This document shows positions 45,301 through 57,092 of a stretch of 64,000 bases of DNA, piece after piece. A program made the position numbers and the translations under genes. A model generated the notes under the pieces. That model searched no databases. It was given only the letters and a program-made list of their open reading frames with translations, and was not told where the DNA came from. Position 1 is the stretch's first letter. Each line of letters opens with the position of its first letter. Source of the stretch: Grammothele lineata (taxonomy: Eukaryota > Basidiomycota > Agaricomycetes > Polyporales > Polyporaceae); contig NDFF03000169.1 in assembly GCA_002150815.3 (NCBI GenBank), forward strand, positions 1 through 64,000. Reading direction: 5' to 3'.

Positions 45301-47302
45301 GCTCCTCTTCGACTTCCTTTATTCGCTCCTTGACTGTACTAATATGAGCGCCGCACGACGCATCACAAATCGGGATACTCACAGTCTATGCTCGAAGTGA
45401 TCGAGCTCGCCCGCGACGATGGTCGACTCAGATCTGTGCTTCGCAATGACGAAGCGCTTCCCTTGTGACTCAAGCGGTGAGAGGGACTGGCATGTCCAGT
45501 ACTGGGCGAGCCCCACGAGTTTCTGTGCGAAGAGTCATGCCGGCCTGGGTGAGCAGGTGACTTCGACCCTCGTGGAATGGGCGAATTCCATCCACGCTCG
45601 CGGTCGTGCATCTTGTCGTTCCCGTTGTGATGATGGTCCTTGTCTATCCTTCGATCAGAAACCTATTTGATATAGGAATCGTACTCGACTTACAATCTTC
45701 GATGGACATGGACGAACTTGCGCGGGAGGAACCAGCCTGCGAAGCTGTACAGAATGAGAACCCGTGTAGCAGACACTGCGGGCAAGATGGAAGGCATACA
45801 TGATTGATCCAGGTCTTCACTGCCCCTACGCATCGGAGGCTGCGGTAGATTATGCGTCGAGTGAGACCTCGAATGAGAACTCCAGGATAGGGGTCTCGGT
45901 GAAGAAACTCCGTGAGGCTTGGGACGTGGAGTTGGACCGGCAGAATTTTTCAATGCGGGGGTGCTGTTATGCCTATGCCTCGGTATAGAACCGCTTTCAT
46001 AGCTATCCATGCCTTGCAACGCCTTCTGCATCTCCGAATCTTGCTCCATAAGATCTAGCGCAACCGTTAGCACGTCGTTCGTCCCAGATGTCCACACCGT
46101 GGCACAACCCCAAACAGCCATCCAGATGAAGATAGACACGTACTCGAGTCATCCTTCAAATGCGCCGACATCTGGAAAGTACGCATTGGAGTGCTCGTAG
46201 CACGCGGCGGCGTATCCGAGGACATGTCGATGTGAATGGGCGGGGGCGGCTGCGTGGCTGTATCAACGCTCGAGTTTGAAGGCGGCATTGACATGTCCAG
46301 AACCATCTCCTCGTGAGGAATGGACGGCATCGTGGACGCGGTAGATTGGTTCAGTCGCGCTCGGAGCGCGTCGAACGCCGACGCTGCCGACCGTCCTGAG
46401 CGGTCAGAGGTTCCTGTAAAGTAGAATTAGTACATTTTATTGTGACGTGACTACAAGATGGCAGTCATGGGCGGTGCAAGCCGGGCTTATATAGATGCGA
46501 CTTGCCCCCTCATCTGAAGTCCCTCGAGAGCGTACGACGAGTCCGACGGAAATTAATTGCGGGAGCAGGCCGAAGAGCTGAGGTTCCCAAGCCCATGACC
46601 GTTCACGTCAACCAGGGCATAGCAACAAAAGCATGGGTGCACAGAGTCGCTCGATGAACGATGCTCGGGAATCACGAAACAACAGGTACCAAGGGAGAGA
46701 GGTGAGGGGAATGGATACTCACTCGACTTGTCTCCCTCTTCGTCGCTAAATGTCTGTCTCTTCGCCCTATACCTCGCACGCTCCTCATCAACCCTCGGGC
46801 TCGCCTCGACCTCACTCCCATCGATACTGTTCCGTCTCGGCCTTGACGGCTTTCGCGGCGTGTTGCCCGGCTCGCGGAGCGCATGTGAGAAGAGCTCCTT
46901 CAAGCTCTCCCGGGCGATGCTCGACGTAGTCACGGAGGATTGTGGCGGCTCGAAATCCGAGTCCGGCTCTGATCCAGAAGGGAACGACATTGGGCGCGAA
47001 GTAGACGCGTGGGGCGTGGCGCCATTCGGGGAGTTGGGGACGCGGGCGAGCAGCGCGCGGAGACGCGACGTGGGATCGGAGGGAAGCCCTGCAAGGGACG
47101 CTGAGCGAGGAGAGGATCTGTCGGGTATCGCAGATGTGGCCATGCGTGGCGTCGAGTCCGCGTCGTCGTCATCATCGTCGGTGTGGAGGAAGTCGGTGTT
47201 CTGAGAAGGGCCGGCGATGGGGGTAAGGGCCTGGTCCCTGTACTGCGGCGAGTGTCTAGGCAAGCGGAGGCGGGGGACAGAGATGGGAGGTGACGCGTCC
47301 AT
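42303..47302 (-). CDS. Large disordered protein with one C-terminal membrane segment, function unknown
   Basis: Eight exons on the minus strand: 47302-46723, 46413-46144, 46054-45694, 45648-45383, 45333-43083, 42994-42808, 42747-42644, 42591-42303; 1435 residues, phases fit. The N-terminus has two short ordered motifs, SRLRALLARVPNS and LKELFSHALREPG, then AFDALRARL. The middle is Ser/Pro-rich and charged, with GIRVLDAYGRE and VRVVDAMGRE repeated near residues 1200-1250. After a short coiled coil (RARSKIQKTLQQAQ), SVAWFLLFQLLLLGLMY forms one membrane span near residue 1320, followed by about 110 residues rich in aromatics. A type II tail-side anchor at the nuclear envelope or ER is possible, but I have no family match. 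The first intron (309 nt) is long and contains a TATA box. It shares a 271-bp divergent promoter with the SCY1-like gene. Confidence 0.7.
43018..43031. repeat. 14-nt poly-G run in an intron
   Basis: Lies in the intron between exons 5 and 6 of the large disordered gene (poly-C on its coding strand), so it works as part of a pyrimidine tract before the acceptor at 42995. Confidence 0.8.
46486..46493 (-). promoter_or_regulatory. TATA-like box inside a long intron
   Basis: Minus-strand TATATAAG in the 309-nt first intron of the large disordered gene, 72 bp before the second exon. Confidence 0.35.
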
Positions 47303-47573
47303 GCCGTGCCCGACGACGAGCACGACGCCGAGAGGGCCGTGAGATAGACACTGAGGAAGGTGGAGGCGAAGGAAGAGGTGCTGTTGGCGGTTGAGGCCAC
47401 GCGCGTTGTCGTCACTGCCAACCACAACACGCGCTCTTAGGCGGGGCAGCGCGTAGACGCCCGTCTAGCCGTCTTGTGGTTGCGAAGCGCCGTCTCCGAA
47501 GCTGTTCTTCGCTTTCCTCCATACCTCCGCCCTCAGCGGCACTCGTCTCTCCTCCCCTCGTCTCTCGTCGGGC
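47303..47573. promoter_or_regulatory. Divergent promoter between two housekeeping-type genes
   Basis: 271 bp separate ATG 47302 (minus) and ATG 47574 (plus). The plus side has a C/T-rich run just before its ATG. No TATA seen. Confidence 0.6.
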
Positions 47574-50500
47574 ATGGACTATCTCAGGACTCTTGGATCT
47601 GCTGCCGTCTCTTCTCTCGTGCAAAAGTCTGGTCTTAATCTCCCCTTCTCTCTTGGTCCCAAGGTCAATTCGTTTGAAGGCAGGACAATCTGGTCTCTCT
47701 ATGATGGCACAAAACGGGTACGACACCTACATGCTCTCCACTCTCTCTTTGTACCCACATTTCGCCCGCTATGCAGGACGATAGCTCCCCGGTGTCAGTC
47801 TTCGAGTTCGAAGCCAATACCCCAGCGAAGAAGAACCTCCTTCCACTAGCCAAGAACGCCCTCCGAAAACTCCGGACTGTGCGCCATCCGGATGTCCTGA
47901 AGTTCATGGAGGTCGTGGAGACAGATACCACCATCCATATCATGACCGAGCGTGTCCGGCCATTGGGACCCGCTATCACCGAATGGCAGTCGAAGAGTGC
48001 ACAGGAGAGGGAAGCTTGGTTGATCTGGGGTCTCCATCGCATTTCCGTGTGTCGCATTTCCCCCGCAATTTTTTTCGCATCCTCATGCGCCCACATATTC
48101 CAGGTTGCACTGGCGTTTCTAAACGAGTCTGCATCCTCGACACATGGCAGCGTGCGTGTGGATTCTGTTTTCATCTCGGCGTCTGGGGAGTGGAAGCTTG
48201 GTGGGTTGGATATTTTGAGCAACCCCAAAGATGATGCCGCCGTCCTCTATGTACGTTGTTGTATGTACAGCTACCCTACGACCTTTCAAATGATACATTC
48301 GTTCCTTGCCAGAACTTGGGCGGGATGCTCCCCGATGCGCAAATGTATTCCTCTCCAGAAGTGAAGAAGGGTGGCTTCTCGGCTCTCAAAGAGTATCAAT
48401 CGTTGTTTGATTTCTGTAATTTGTCTGTCCGCTCATGATTATCCAGGCTACCCGTCTCCGCCGCAGACGCGTACGGCCTCGGCCTTCTCATTCACTTTGC
48501 CTTCAACCCCAACCTAGCCCCGCCCGCCACAGCACAACCGCCGCATCCACCACCAACAGCAGCCTCCCGGGGTGCAATTCCGCTATCAATCTTCCCCGCA
48601 TACAAGAAGCTGCTGAATCCGAACCCGAAAGCCCGGCTGTCCCCCGCGCATTTCCTTGAGTCGGGCATGTCCCAGACTGCCGGCGATGGCTCTGGTTTCT
48701 TCGCCACTAACCAGCTGGTGAAGGTCTGCGCGGGTCTGGATAACTTCAACCTCGCCAGCGAGGGGGAGAAAGCGAACCTCCTGAAGTGTGTTCGCTTTTA
48801 GCCTCTTTGACGGGATCGAACGCTCATTACGATCGTAGGACCCTGAAGGAGTCCGCTTCCTCGTTCCCGACTGAATTCGCGTCCTACAAAGTATTACCGG
48901 CGCTCATATCTGCACTGGAGTTTGGCGGTGCATCAGCGGCTGCTATCGTCCCCCTCGTCCTACAATTTGGGAAGAACGTGCCCCCAGAGGATTATCCTAC
49001 AGTCATTTTATCGCACCTAGTGAAGCTTTACGCCAGCCCCGACCGGGGGACGCGCATGGCTCTGCTTGATCACTTGTCTGAGTATGCCGACAAACTAGAC
49101 AAGAAGACTGTGTCGGACAAGATCTGGCCAAACTTGGTGAGTAATATATCCGGGCTGTTTTCGTTTGGGGTATCTGACAACCAGCTGGATCCAGCAAACC
49201 GGGTTCTCAGACACAGTGGCTATCATCCGCGAAGCGACGGTCAAATCCATCAGCTTGCTCTCGGACAAGGTTAGCATGACGCGCGAGCATATTCCACGCA
49301 CCGCTCACCCCGTTTGGTATCGCACAGTTCAGCGAGCGGATTATGAACAACGACCTCCTCCGCCACCTCGCGCGCATGCAAGCCGACCCCGAGGCCTCCA
49401 TCCGGACGAACACCTGCATCCTCATCGGCCGTCTCGCGTCCTCGCTGGGGTATAACACGAAGCGCAAGGTGCTTGTGCCTGCGTTCACACGGGCGCTGAA
49501 GGACCCCTTCGTACATGCGCGGGTCGCGGGCTTGATGGCGTTCATGGCGACACTCGAGTGCTTCGATCCCGAGGAGCTCGCGACGAAGGTCATTCCCAGT
49601 ATGGCGTTCGCGCTTGTTGATAAGGACAAGTATGAAAGACACATTCCCTGAGGTTTGACAGGGTGCTGACCGTGTTTGGGAAGGCTCGTAAGGGACCAAG
49701 CGTTCAAAGCAATGGAGCTCTTTGTTAAGAAGCTGGAAGAGCACGCGGCGAAGATGGTACGTCCTGATATTTACTATATTTTTATATTAATTTTCTAACG
49801 TCAGGATAGCCAGAGTCTGTCGACCCCGAGACGGAGATGCCTCAGGTGCAAATCAACGGAAGCTCACCAAACGCGCTCGTCAACAGCGCGGCAGGCGCAG
49901 CCGGTGCACTGGCGGGGTGGGCAATCACCTCCTTGGGAAAGAAAGTGCGTCCCATCGGTCCCACACACTTCTAACTACCCTTTGCTCACCCTATCTCCGC
50001 ATTACACCTAGCTCGCAGCGGGAGACCTCCAGAACACCATGCTCTCCGCCGCTTCACCCGCCACAATCGACCGCCCCACTTCCGCGCCGATCCCCGCTGC
50101 CGGTACGGGGCTAGGGCTGGGCGGCGCGGTCCCGCTCACCCCCACTTTCTCCTCCGACGCAGGTCCTACGCGCGCGCTCACGTCCGCAAGCAAAGGCAAA
50201 GGCATGCAGCTCGGGGCGACGAAGGTCCCCGCGGGGGGTACGGGGTCGATTCCTGGGGGTGTGCCGGATTGGGCGGAGGAGGCTGCGGCGGAGCTAGATG
50301 CTTCGACGAAGGGCGAGAACCCGTGGGGGAACGACGACCTTATGGACGTGAACGCGGACGAGGACGACTGGAGTGCGTGCTTCTTACCCTTCTATAACAA
50401 TATTGGCTTCATTCTGAGGACTTCATTTCTCACTATAGGCGCATTCGAGACTGCTCCCCCAGTCGTGCCCGAGCCTACTGACTTCGGGTTTGGCAACACG

Positions 50501-50943
50501 CACTCTCAGCCTATAGTTCAAGGTACGTCCTTTAGGAGACCCCATATAGCGCAGAAGACCTCATGTTTCTACGACGGTAGATCCATGGGCGACGACAACC
50601 CCAGCACCAAAGCCACCTATCGCGCCGCAGCCGAAACGACACACTACAGTGCCGCGTGTCGCGTCACCGCTTGGCACGCCACGGCCAGGCTCGGGCGTGC
50701 GTTCGGCCACGCCATCAGACAGCGGGAAGGCGGACGCGTCGCCTACCCCGGCTACGACCAGCACGGCGGGGATGACCAAGGAGGAAAAGGCTGCGGAGAT
50801 GGCGAGGCGGAAGGAGGAGCGGAGACAGGTGCGTACACGATTACTCACTTACCGCGTAATTCGGCATACGTGCATGTGCTGATGACAGGTGAAAGCGCAT
50901 CGCTGCTCTCAAGGAGCAGAAGAAGCACGCAACAGCGACCTAA
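47574..50943 (+). CDS. CEX1: SCY1-like pseudokinase with HEAT repeats (CEX1/SCYL1 type)
   Basis: Fourteen exons: 47574-47717, 47777-48046, 48104-48250, 48313-48392, 48447-48785, 48839-49136, 49195-49269, 49328-49629, 49684-49756, 49810-49944, 50012-50372, 50439-50522, 50581-50828, 50896-50943; 867 residues. The N-terminal ~260 residues form a protein-kinase fold without catalytic residues: no VAIK lysine (VSVFEFEA), HGSVRVDSVF in place of HRD, GGLDI in place of DFG, then the PEVKKGG and ADAYGLGLLIHFAF helices. HEAT repeats follow (about 280-560; GGASAAAIVPLVLQFGKNVP, SIRTNTCILIGRL). The tail is disordered and ends in a charged helix (MTKEEKAAEMARRKEERRQ). The family acts in tRNA export and in COPI-linked Golgi traffic. 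Its order SPVSVFEFE to MTERVRPLG resembles human SCYL1 more than SCYL2. Confidence 0.9.
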
Positions 50944-51412
50944 GTGTTGTTTTCGTAGAGAAGGTTACGGTTCTAGTCGTATGTATATGCGGTATAGGGT
51001 ATTGCGGATCTTCCTATTTTTGTCATCGTGGCATACGCGGCCTATGGTGGTTAATCATGGTTAATCATGCACATCGGCATCGCGCCGATCTATATGGTCC
51101 ATAAATGTGGGTCAAATCAGCTACAAAATGAGGAAGATCGAGTGTTATGATACCCGGATCAAGCGCTTGGTAAGCTCTCCCAACAGTGCCTACTACTGAT
51201 GGCGTCATCCGTGGTCTTCTCATAGAATCGATTTCTGCTGACCAACCATTCTCTCGCGCGGTGAGTGCCTGCTAGAAAGGCGCCGATGGCGAGCGAACGG
51301 TCCCTATCGTGCGCATATATAACTCTCACACACACTCGACTGTAGCACTGTACCTTACCACCCCCACTTCTCACTCTCTCACCCAGCACTCAAACAAGAC
51401 TCCTACACCAGA
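50944..51412. other. Intergenic with the promoter of the oxidoreductase gene
   Basis: 3' end of the SCY1-like gene and the TATA box at 51315-51322. No gene seen. Confidence 0.55.
51315..51322 (+). promoter_or_regulatory. TATA box of the medium-chain oxidoreductase gene
   Basis: ATATATAA, 91 bp before ATG 51413, followed by an A/C-rich leader. Confidence 0.6.
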
Positions 51413-52709
51413 ATGGCCACTCAGAAAGCACTCCTCCTCCCCGTCAAGCAGGGCAACTGGGAGGTGGGCCAGTCTCCGATCCCCACACCCGGCCCGGACG
51501 AGGTGCTCGTGAAGATTATGTCGGCTGCGCTCAACCCCGTCGACTGGAAGATCCAAAAGCTGGGGTACTTCGCCTCTGAATTCCCGTTCATCTCCGGCAC
51601 GGACGCAGCGGGTGTTGTCGAAGAGGTCGGCGCGAATGTCACTACACGGGCAAAGGGCGACAAAATGTGAGCGCGATCTATCCGATCGGGTTATATGCTA
51701 TGACGTCAGCGGGGTCCTGATGCTTGTTGGCGTCGCACAGCTTCTTCCAGGGCTTCTTCAAGAACCCGTACGCGAACTTCCAGCAGTACTGTGTTGTGCC
51801 CGCCGAGATCACCGCCAAGGTGTGTATGCCCATGCCTTCATTGTCCAGTTAAATGCTTAACATGCGAGCAGATCCCGGAGAAGATCTCGTTTGATCAGGC
51901 TGCGTCGATCCCACTCGGCCTCGCCACCGTCATCACCGGGATCTGGAACCATGACCCGAAGGGGGCATCCGTTTCCTTCCCTGCTCCCTGGGAAGAAGGT
52001 GGTCTCACTCGCTTTGCTAACAAGCCCGCCTTCATCCTCGGGGGCTCCTCCTCTGTTGGGCAGTATGGTACGTCCAGATGCGTCTCTCGATACGTCTTGC
52101 CTATCTAATGTTGTCATCGTGCTCAGCGATTCAAATGGCAAAGCTCTCTCGGCACTCCCCCATCATCACCACCGCCTCTCTCAAGAACGAGGCCCTGCTC
52201 AAATCTCTCGGTGCCACACACGTGCTCGACCGCAACCTCCCCGCCGACGACCTGCTCGCTGCCGTGAGCAAGATCACCGGCGGGACGCCCATCGAATACG
52301 TCTACGACTCAATCGCCCTCGCGGACACCCAGCCCGTGGCGTACCAGGCGCTCGCTCCGGGCGGCGCGCTCCTGCTCGTGCTACCCGATCTCATCCCCGC
52401 GGATCTCAAGGACCCTGCTGATGGGAAGCGCATTGTGAACGTGTTTGGGAACGTGCAGCCTCCCCAGAATCGTCAGATCGGTATCGAGATGTACAGCAGG
52501 CTCACTGAGTGGCTTGAGTCGGGCGTGCTTGTGGTATGTGGTCTCAACGTGCTGTGTTCTTGTCAGCGTGTCGCTCACGAACCATGCAGCCCAACAATGT
52601 GGAGGTCTTGCCAAACGGACTCGCCGGTATCCCTGAGGGTCTCAAGAGGATGGAAGAGAACAAGGTTAGCGCGACGAAGCTCATTGCTCGCCCTCAGGAG
52701 ACGGCGTAA
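51413..52709 (+). CDS. Medium-chain dehydrogenase/reductase, zinc-free enoyl-reductase (ToxD-like) type
   Basis: Five exons: 51413-51666, 51741-51819, 51872-52067, 52127-52533, 52590-52709; 351 residues. The GroES-like N-terminal domain has PGPDEVLVKIMSAALNPVDWK and FISGTDAAGVVEEVGANV. The Rossmann part has ILGGSSSVGQYAIQMAKL (NADPH-binding GxSxxVG type) and LGATHVLDR. The zinc-binding Cys/His of classical alcohol dehydrogenases are missing, which fits enoyl reductases and related fungal trans-acting reductases. It reduces a carbon-carbon or carbonyl double bond of an unknown small molecule. Such genes are common outside clusters, and this one has no metabolite genes next to it. The first intron falls inside the GDKIF region, as often in the family. 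Confidence 0.87.
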
Positions 52710-53735
52710 GGTATCGCAGCCTCGAAGGTTGATCGCATGGATATCACTGAAGTTCATGGAAATGTACTTGTACAAGGAGGAATTGCAGAGTGGAATACAT
52801 CCCGCGTATAACACATGGTCGTATACATCTTGCAGAAATACGGCAAAATAGAACAAGACGAGAAGTCAAACTTGAGTGAAGCGCATGTTAGTTTCCCGGA
52901 TCCCTTGATAGTATTACTTATCCTGAGGGCCGCGGAAAAGTCTACGCCAGGACGAGCTGTCGTGACGGATAAAAGTCTCAAGCGTCTCGATGCTCGCCTT
53001 CAAGTTCTCCCAGAGAGATTATTCAGGTGCAAGTTAGTTTCCCACACCAGGGGGTCCGAAGACGCCGCACCGGGGGTACTCGTCCCGAGGACCACGTAGA
53101 GGTCTGCACCAGGACGCGCCGTCAGCCACCACGGGCCAGGCCGCGCGAGACTCCATAGGCCCGCCCTTCCTCGGGTGCGCGTTTGGGGATCGTCGCCCGG
53201 TTGGGGCTCTACTCTTCGGCGCTGCCGGACGACCTTTCTTGACACCGGCCCCTGCCGACATACCCCGGATCTTTGGCGAGGGATATGCCACGCTCTTGAC
53301 GGGTCCTTCAAGTGGGTCGTGGTCGTTGTAGTCGTCCTGCCTGGCGCCGCCATTTGTATGAGCGTAGGATGTGAGAGCAAGGGATGAGAAGGAGCTCACC
53401 GTCAGAGTCGGAGAGTCGAAAGGGAGGTGGTGGTCGAAAGTGAAGGAAAACCTACGGGGCTGCCCGCTTTTTATACACCGGAAGAGAGGCGGCGAACAGG
53501 TCCCAAATTAAGGCAATGGTCAGCCCCGGTTCATGATGCAACACGCATCCGCATGTCAGCCTCCTGGCTCGGCTGCAGAAGGAGGCTTGCCGTCAGCCAC
53601 TCGCGCATTCCACCGCGGCTCACAAACCGGTGAATGAACCTTGTCTACTACGTATCGGCACGAACGACTGTCTTCGTAAGCGCCAGAACGGATGGGAACG
53701 AGACTACGTATATTCGTACATCTCAAGTCGTTTAT
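52710..53735. other. Intergenic with an uncertain minus-strand transcript
   Basis: A minus-strand TATAAAAAG at 53467-53475 and open minus frames at 53000-53399 hint at a small gene, but no ATG-initiated model with good splice sites can be built, so none is called. Confidence 0.35.
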
Positions 53736-55405
53736 TCAAATTTCAACAGCGATCTGTGTGTGCAGTGAATGCGACATCGACATCTCAATGAGAATTGCAG
53801 AATAGGCACGAAGCAACGCACCTTCTCTAGCTCAGCTGATACCATGCGAGGAATCACCGTCCCTAACCGGACTACATCCTTCACTACGTTGAAGCAGCAC
53901 CCACACCAGGGCGTGCCCCCGAGGCTCGGCGCGACAGACGTCTCCAGTAACGCTGCAGAAGAGAGAAAATCAGCTCCCGGACGACTGCTCAGCATGCTGG
54001 TGAGGGTGTTGCGCCGCTCCCGGACCCACGTCCTTCCTCCCGACCTGCAATTCACGTGGCACATCTTGCCCGGTTGGTGGCGCCTCGGCTGCCCGTTCTC
54101 GGGGGCTGGCAGGCGAGTTCCTGCGGCCAACCAGAACTCGTCGTTGATGTCGAACACCCTCGCAGCGACACGCGCCGCACGCTCCTTATAATCGAGAAGT
54201 CGTTGATAGACCACCGCAAGCGATCCTTCCATTTCCGGCGCGTACGTTGTCTCGAAGGACTCGAGCTCAAGCGCGTGCCGTGCTGCATTCTGTGCATGCG
54301 CGGGATAACCAGCTTGCAAGGCCGTAAAGAAGGCGGAGATTGGACTCCCGGATGCGAGATAAGCCCAATGCGCTGTAAGGATATCCGCGATACGCTTCAT
54401 GGAGAACCTCTCCGCGGCTTCGAGAGCGGAAAGGAGGAGAGGTAAATCGTGGGGAAGAGGGGGAATTTCACAGGGGTAGCAGAGACACAGTAGAATACCA
54501 AGAACTGTCCCCTCCTCTTTGAAGTCTATGACGGAGGTTTCCGGGTACACGGAAGAGAACATGCCAGATTCGGTTGGAGAAGGACTGTGGACACTGCGAC
54601 TAAGTTTCTCCTCGAGGACAGGCGAGTTCATACACATAAGCCCCTTGTGTACCTTGAACTCCGCTCCATCTAACGCCCGGCAGGTGAGATCCGGATATCG
54701 GATAGTTGCGAAGAACCGGGCGATATCGGCGGAGACCGTTGAGGACTGACCCGTGGAGGCCGAAGGGACAGTTTCCTGAAGGTGTGAAGGGCGCGTGAAT
54801 ACGAAAGGCGTTGTCGCGTTGCTCCCCATGCGGTGAAACTGCAGGAGGCGGAAGTAATCGCCTGCAGTAACACCGCGCGCATCTTTAATGAAATCTGAAA
54901 CGAGTACGAATTCGCCTACGAAGTTGCTGGTCCCGAGCTCTCTGAACTGCAGCGCACACTCCGCGCCGCGTCGCGCTACTGCCTCCAATCCTAGTCGGCA
55001 CCCAATCTCCCAAACCTGCAGAGGACGTTTCTGTGCGAACGAAAGTGTTTCCGTCGTGAGGACAGACGAAGCCAGGTCCATCATATACTTGAGTGCAGCC
55101 TCGAGAATGGGCGGGATCTCTACAAGTGTACGGCGTTTTTCGGGCTTCTCGATAGGGTAGATGATACGCAAAAGTGAGTCGAGCGTGTTGCTGTCTTCGC
55201 TCAGGGGGATGATGGGGGGACTGGGCGGCGATCCAGGTCTGTCTGATCCGTCTGGTCGTGCATCAGCGACCATATTCTCGAAGATTGGGGAAGCGGCGAC
55301 GAGGATTTGGCTGAAGACGTGGAAATCAACGGCGTCGGAGCTTCGAAGAACAAGATCGGCTGAAGGTCTGTTGAATGGTGTAGATGCGACCTGCATTCTG
55401 GTCAT
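53736..55405 (-). CDS. BTB/POZ domain protein
   Basis: Two exons on the minus strand: 55405-53822 and 53753-53736; 533 residues. The BTB fold near residues 8-110 starts PSADLVLRSSDAVDFHVFSQIL, the usual opening of fungal BTB proteins. A second BTB-like half near 265-365 has YPDLTCRALDGAEFKVHKGLM and VLGILLCLCYPCEIP. BTB domains mediate dimerisation or adaptor binding, for example to Cullin-3; the partner is unknown. A Cys-rich stretch (PWCGCCFNVV) lies near residue 500. The last exon is only 18 nt (IAVEI plus stop). Without this splice the frame would run on to 53732 with an Arg/Cys-rich tail, which I consider less likely. ATG 55405 (MTRMQVAST) is preferred to upstream codons. Confidence 0.8.
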
Positions 55406-56243
55406 TGCACTGTAAACGGAATGTGGGTAGACAATCCCAAAACGCGCGACAGGAATCAATCGAGCATACCTCGTTGACAGGAGGGTGAGTAGAAGGGGCG
55501 ATTAGATTGTACGGTGCGGCAGTGGTACTTGGTGAACACCGGCAATCCTCGAGGGCGCAGTTTCGATGGATGACCAGAGCTGTCACACTGTTACAGCGTG
55601 TACAGAACAACGACGTGCAGAGAACGCGTCCAACGCAACACGGATGCCACTGACCTTACATAACCTGAGGGAACATGTTTACTAGAGTCTAGGGAGTGCT
55701 TACGCGGCGAGTGGAATTCAAGAGACGCAATCGGTACGCTTCGGCGGATTGAGTCTGAGGTAAAGCTAGTATTGAACGCCTTGCTCAAGGTCGAGTTGGT
55801 GGTTTCAAGTTGCCACGAAGATACTTGGGAGTTGTAAGCACGAACTTGAAGGCGGGCGCCGGAAGCGGTTGCACGGCTCGGGCGGGAACGCGCGGAAAGA
55901 CGCTTGTGCCAAACAGGGACAAATGAACCTCTCTAGAGATTTGATCAATACGGTGCTGTATGATCTTGTCCGACGAGTCTATCCCCCCAGTCGCGATATA
56001 ATATCTTAGGCTCAACCCGAAAGCTGAAATTCCGTTGAACGGATGATGGGCCCATCTATGCTCGAGCCCCATCGTGCTCTTTCTTCAGACCGACCCACTG
56101 TACATGTGTTGCTGTAATTCCAAATCTTCTACCCAAATCTAGCTCACCGAATGGCCCAATTTTCCGCCTTCGTAACAAACTCTTAATTTGATCCATCAGC
56201 ATACATACATGACACATCACTCAAAACGTTTCACCCTACGATA
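55406..56243. other. Intergenic, no gene seen
   Basis: Promoter side of the BTB gene and 3' side of the short-chain dehydrogenase gene. A minus-strand frame of 95 codons at 55785-56072 has no domain. Confidence 0.45.
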
Positions 56244-57092
56244 TTACCAAGGCACCTGCCTCATTTCCTCGCCTTCAAACTCCCAGTACGTTCCACCTTC
56301 GTACGTCTGTTCGTCGTCCAGCATCAACCTGACCGCGCACTCTGCGCCCAGCTCCGGAGCCTTGCCCATCGGATGGTACCCAATGAACGCCGTCCTAAGC
56401 ACGCCTGGCTGGTACACGTAGTACCGGACACGCGGCTTCCCCGATGCCTCGCCCTTCTCCTTTTCCGCCGCGATGCGGTCGTTCTCCGCGACCTGCATGT
56501 GCACGCTGAACCCGTTGAGCCCGACCTTGCTCGTGCCGTACGTCGCTGTGCGTCCCATCTTCTTCGTCAGCGCGTTGTGCATGCTCCCAAGCCCCGATGT
56601 GACGCTGATCACTTTCGGGTCGGCCGACTTGTACAACAGCGGCAGGAACGCATGAGTAACGACCGCGACCGAGGTGAGGTTTACGTCCAGCGCTTCCGTG
56701 TATGTTTTGCGAATCTCTGACAGGCTCCCTTGTGCTGGCCCGCGCAGGATTCCGGCATTATTCACCAGAACTGCGACGTCGCCATCAACCACTAGCCGGG
56801 AGGTATATGCATTGCTTTATATGAGCTCACCGTCCAACCTTCCATAGGCATCCTCGACATGCTGGGCCGCTGCGGCGATTTGCTCGTCATTGGTAACCTC
56901 GAGCTGCACCAAATCGACCTTTGCGGTGACTCCAGCGTCCCTCAGCTTCTGGAGGGCTTCCTTGCCAGCATCGACCTTGCGGCTGCACAGGATATAGGTG
57001 GAAGCTGGGTCCCGAAGCGCAGCGACTTGTATGATCGCCAATCCAAGGCCTTGGTTTGCGCCAGTACAAAGCACAATCTTTGGCGACGACAT
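56244..57092 (-). CDS. Short-chain dehydrogenase/reductase (carbonyl reductase-like)
   Basis: Two exons on the minus strand: 57092-56831 and 56791-56244; 269 residues. The NAD(P)-binding loop TGANQGLGLAI is at residues 10-20, followed by CSRKVDAGKEAL, with Arg as often in NADPH enzymes. NNAGIL follows, then the catalytic Ser in ISVTSGLG and Tyr/Lys in TYGTSKVG. The C-terminus has VYQPGVLRT and a GGTYWEFEGEEM end typical of fungal carbonyl-reductase-like SDRs. It reduces an unknown carbonyl in the cytosol. The intron is only 39 nt and contains an in-frame TAA, so splicing is needed. Confidence 0.88.

Noticed and set aside
46553..47302. Splitting the large minus-strand disordered gene into two genes at the 309-nt intron
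   Set aside because: Splice sites and phases join the two parts cleanly and composition is continuous; kept as one gene, with the alternative noted.
53000..53475. Possible small minus-strand gene with TATA at 53467-53475
   Set aside because: Two frames are open after a plausible intron, but neither gives an ATG start with matching splice phases.
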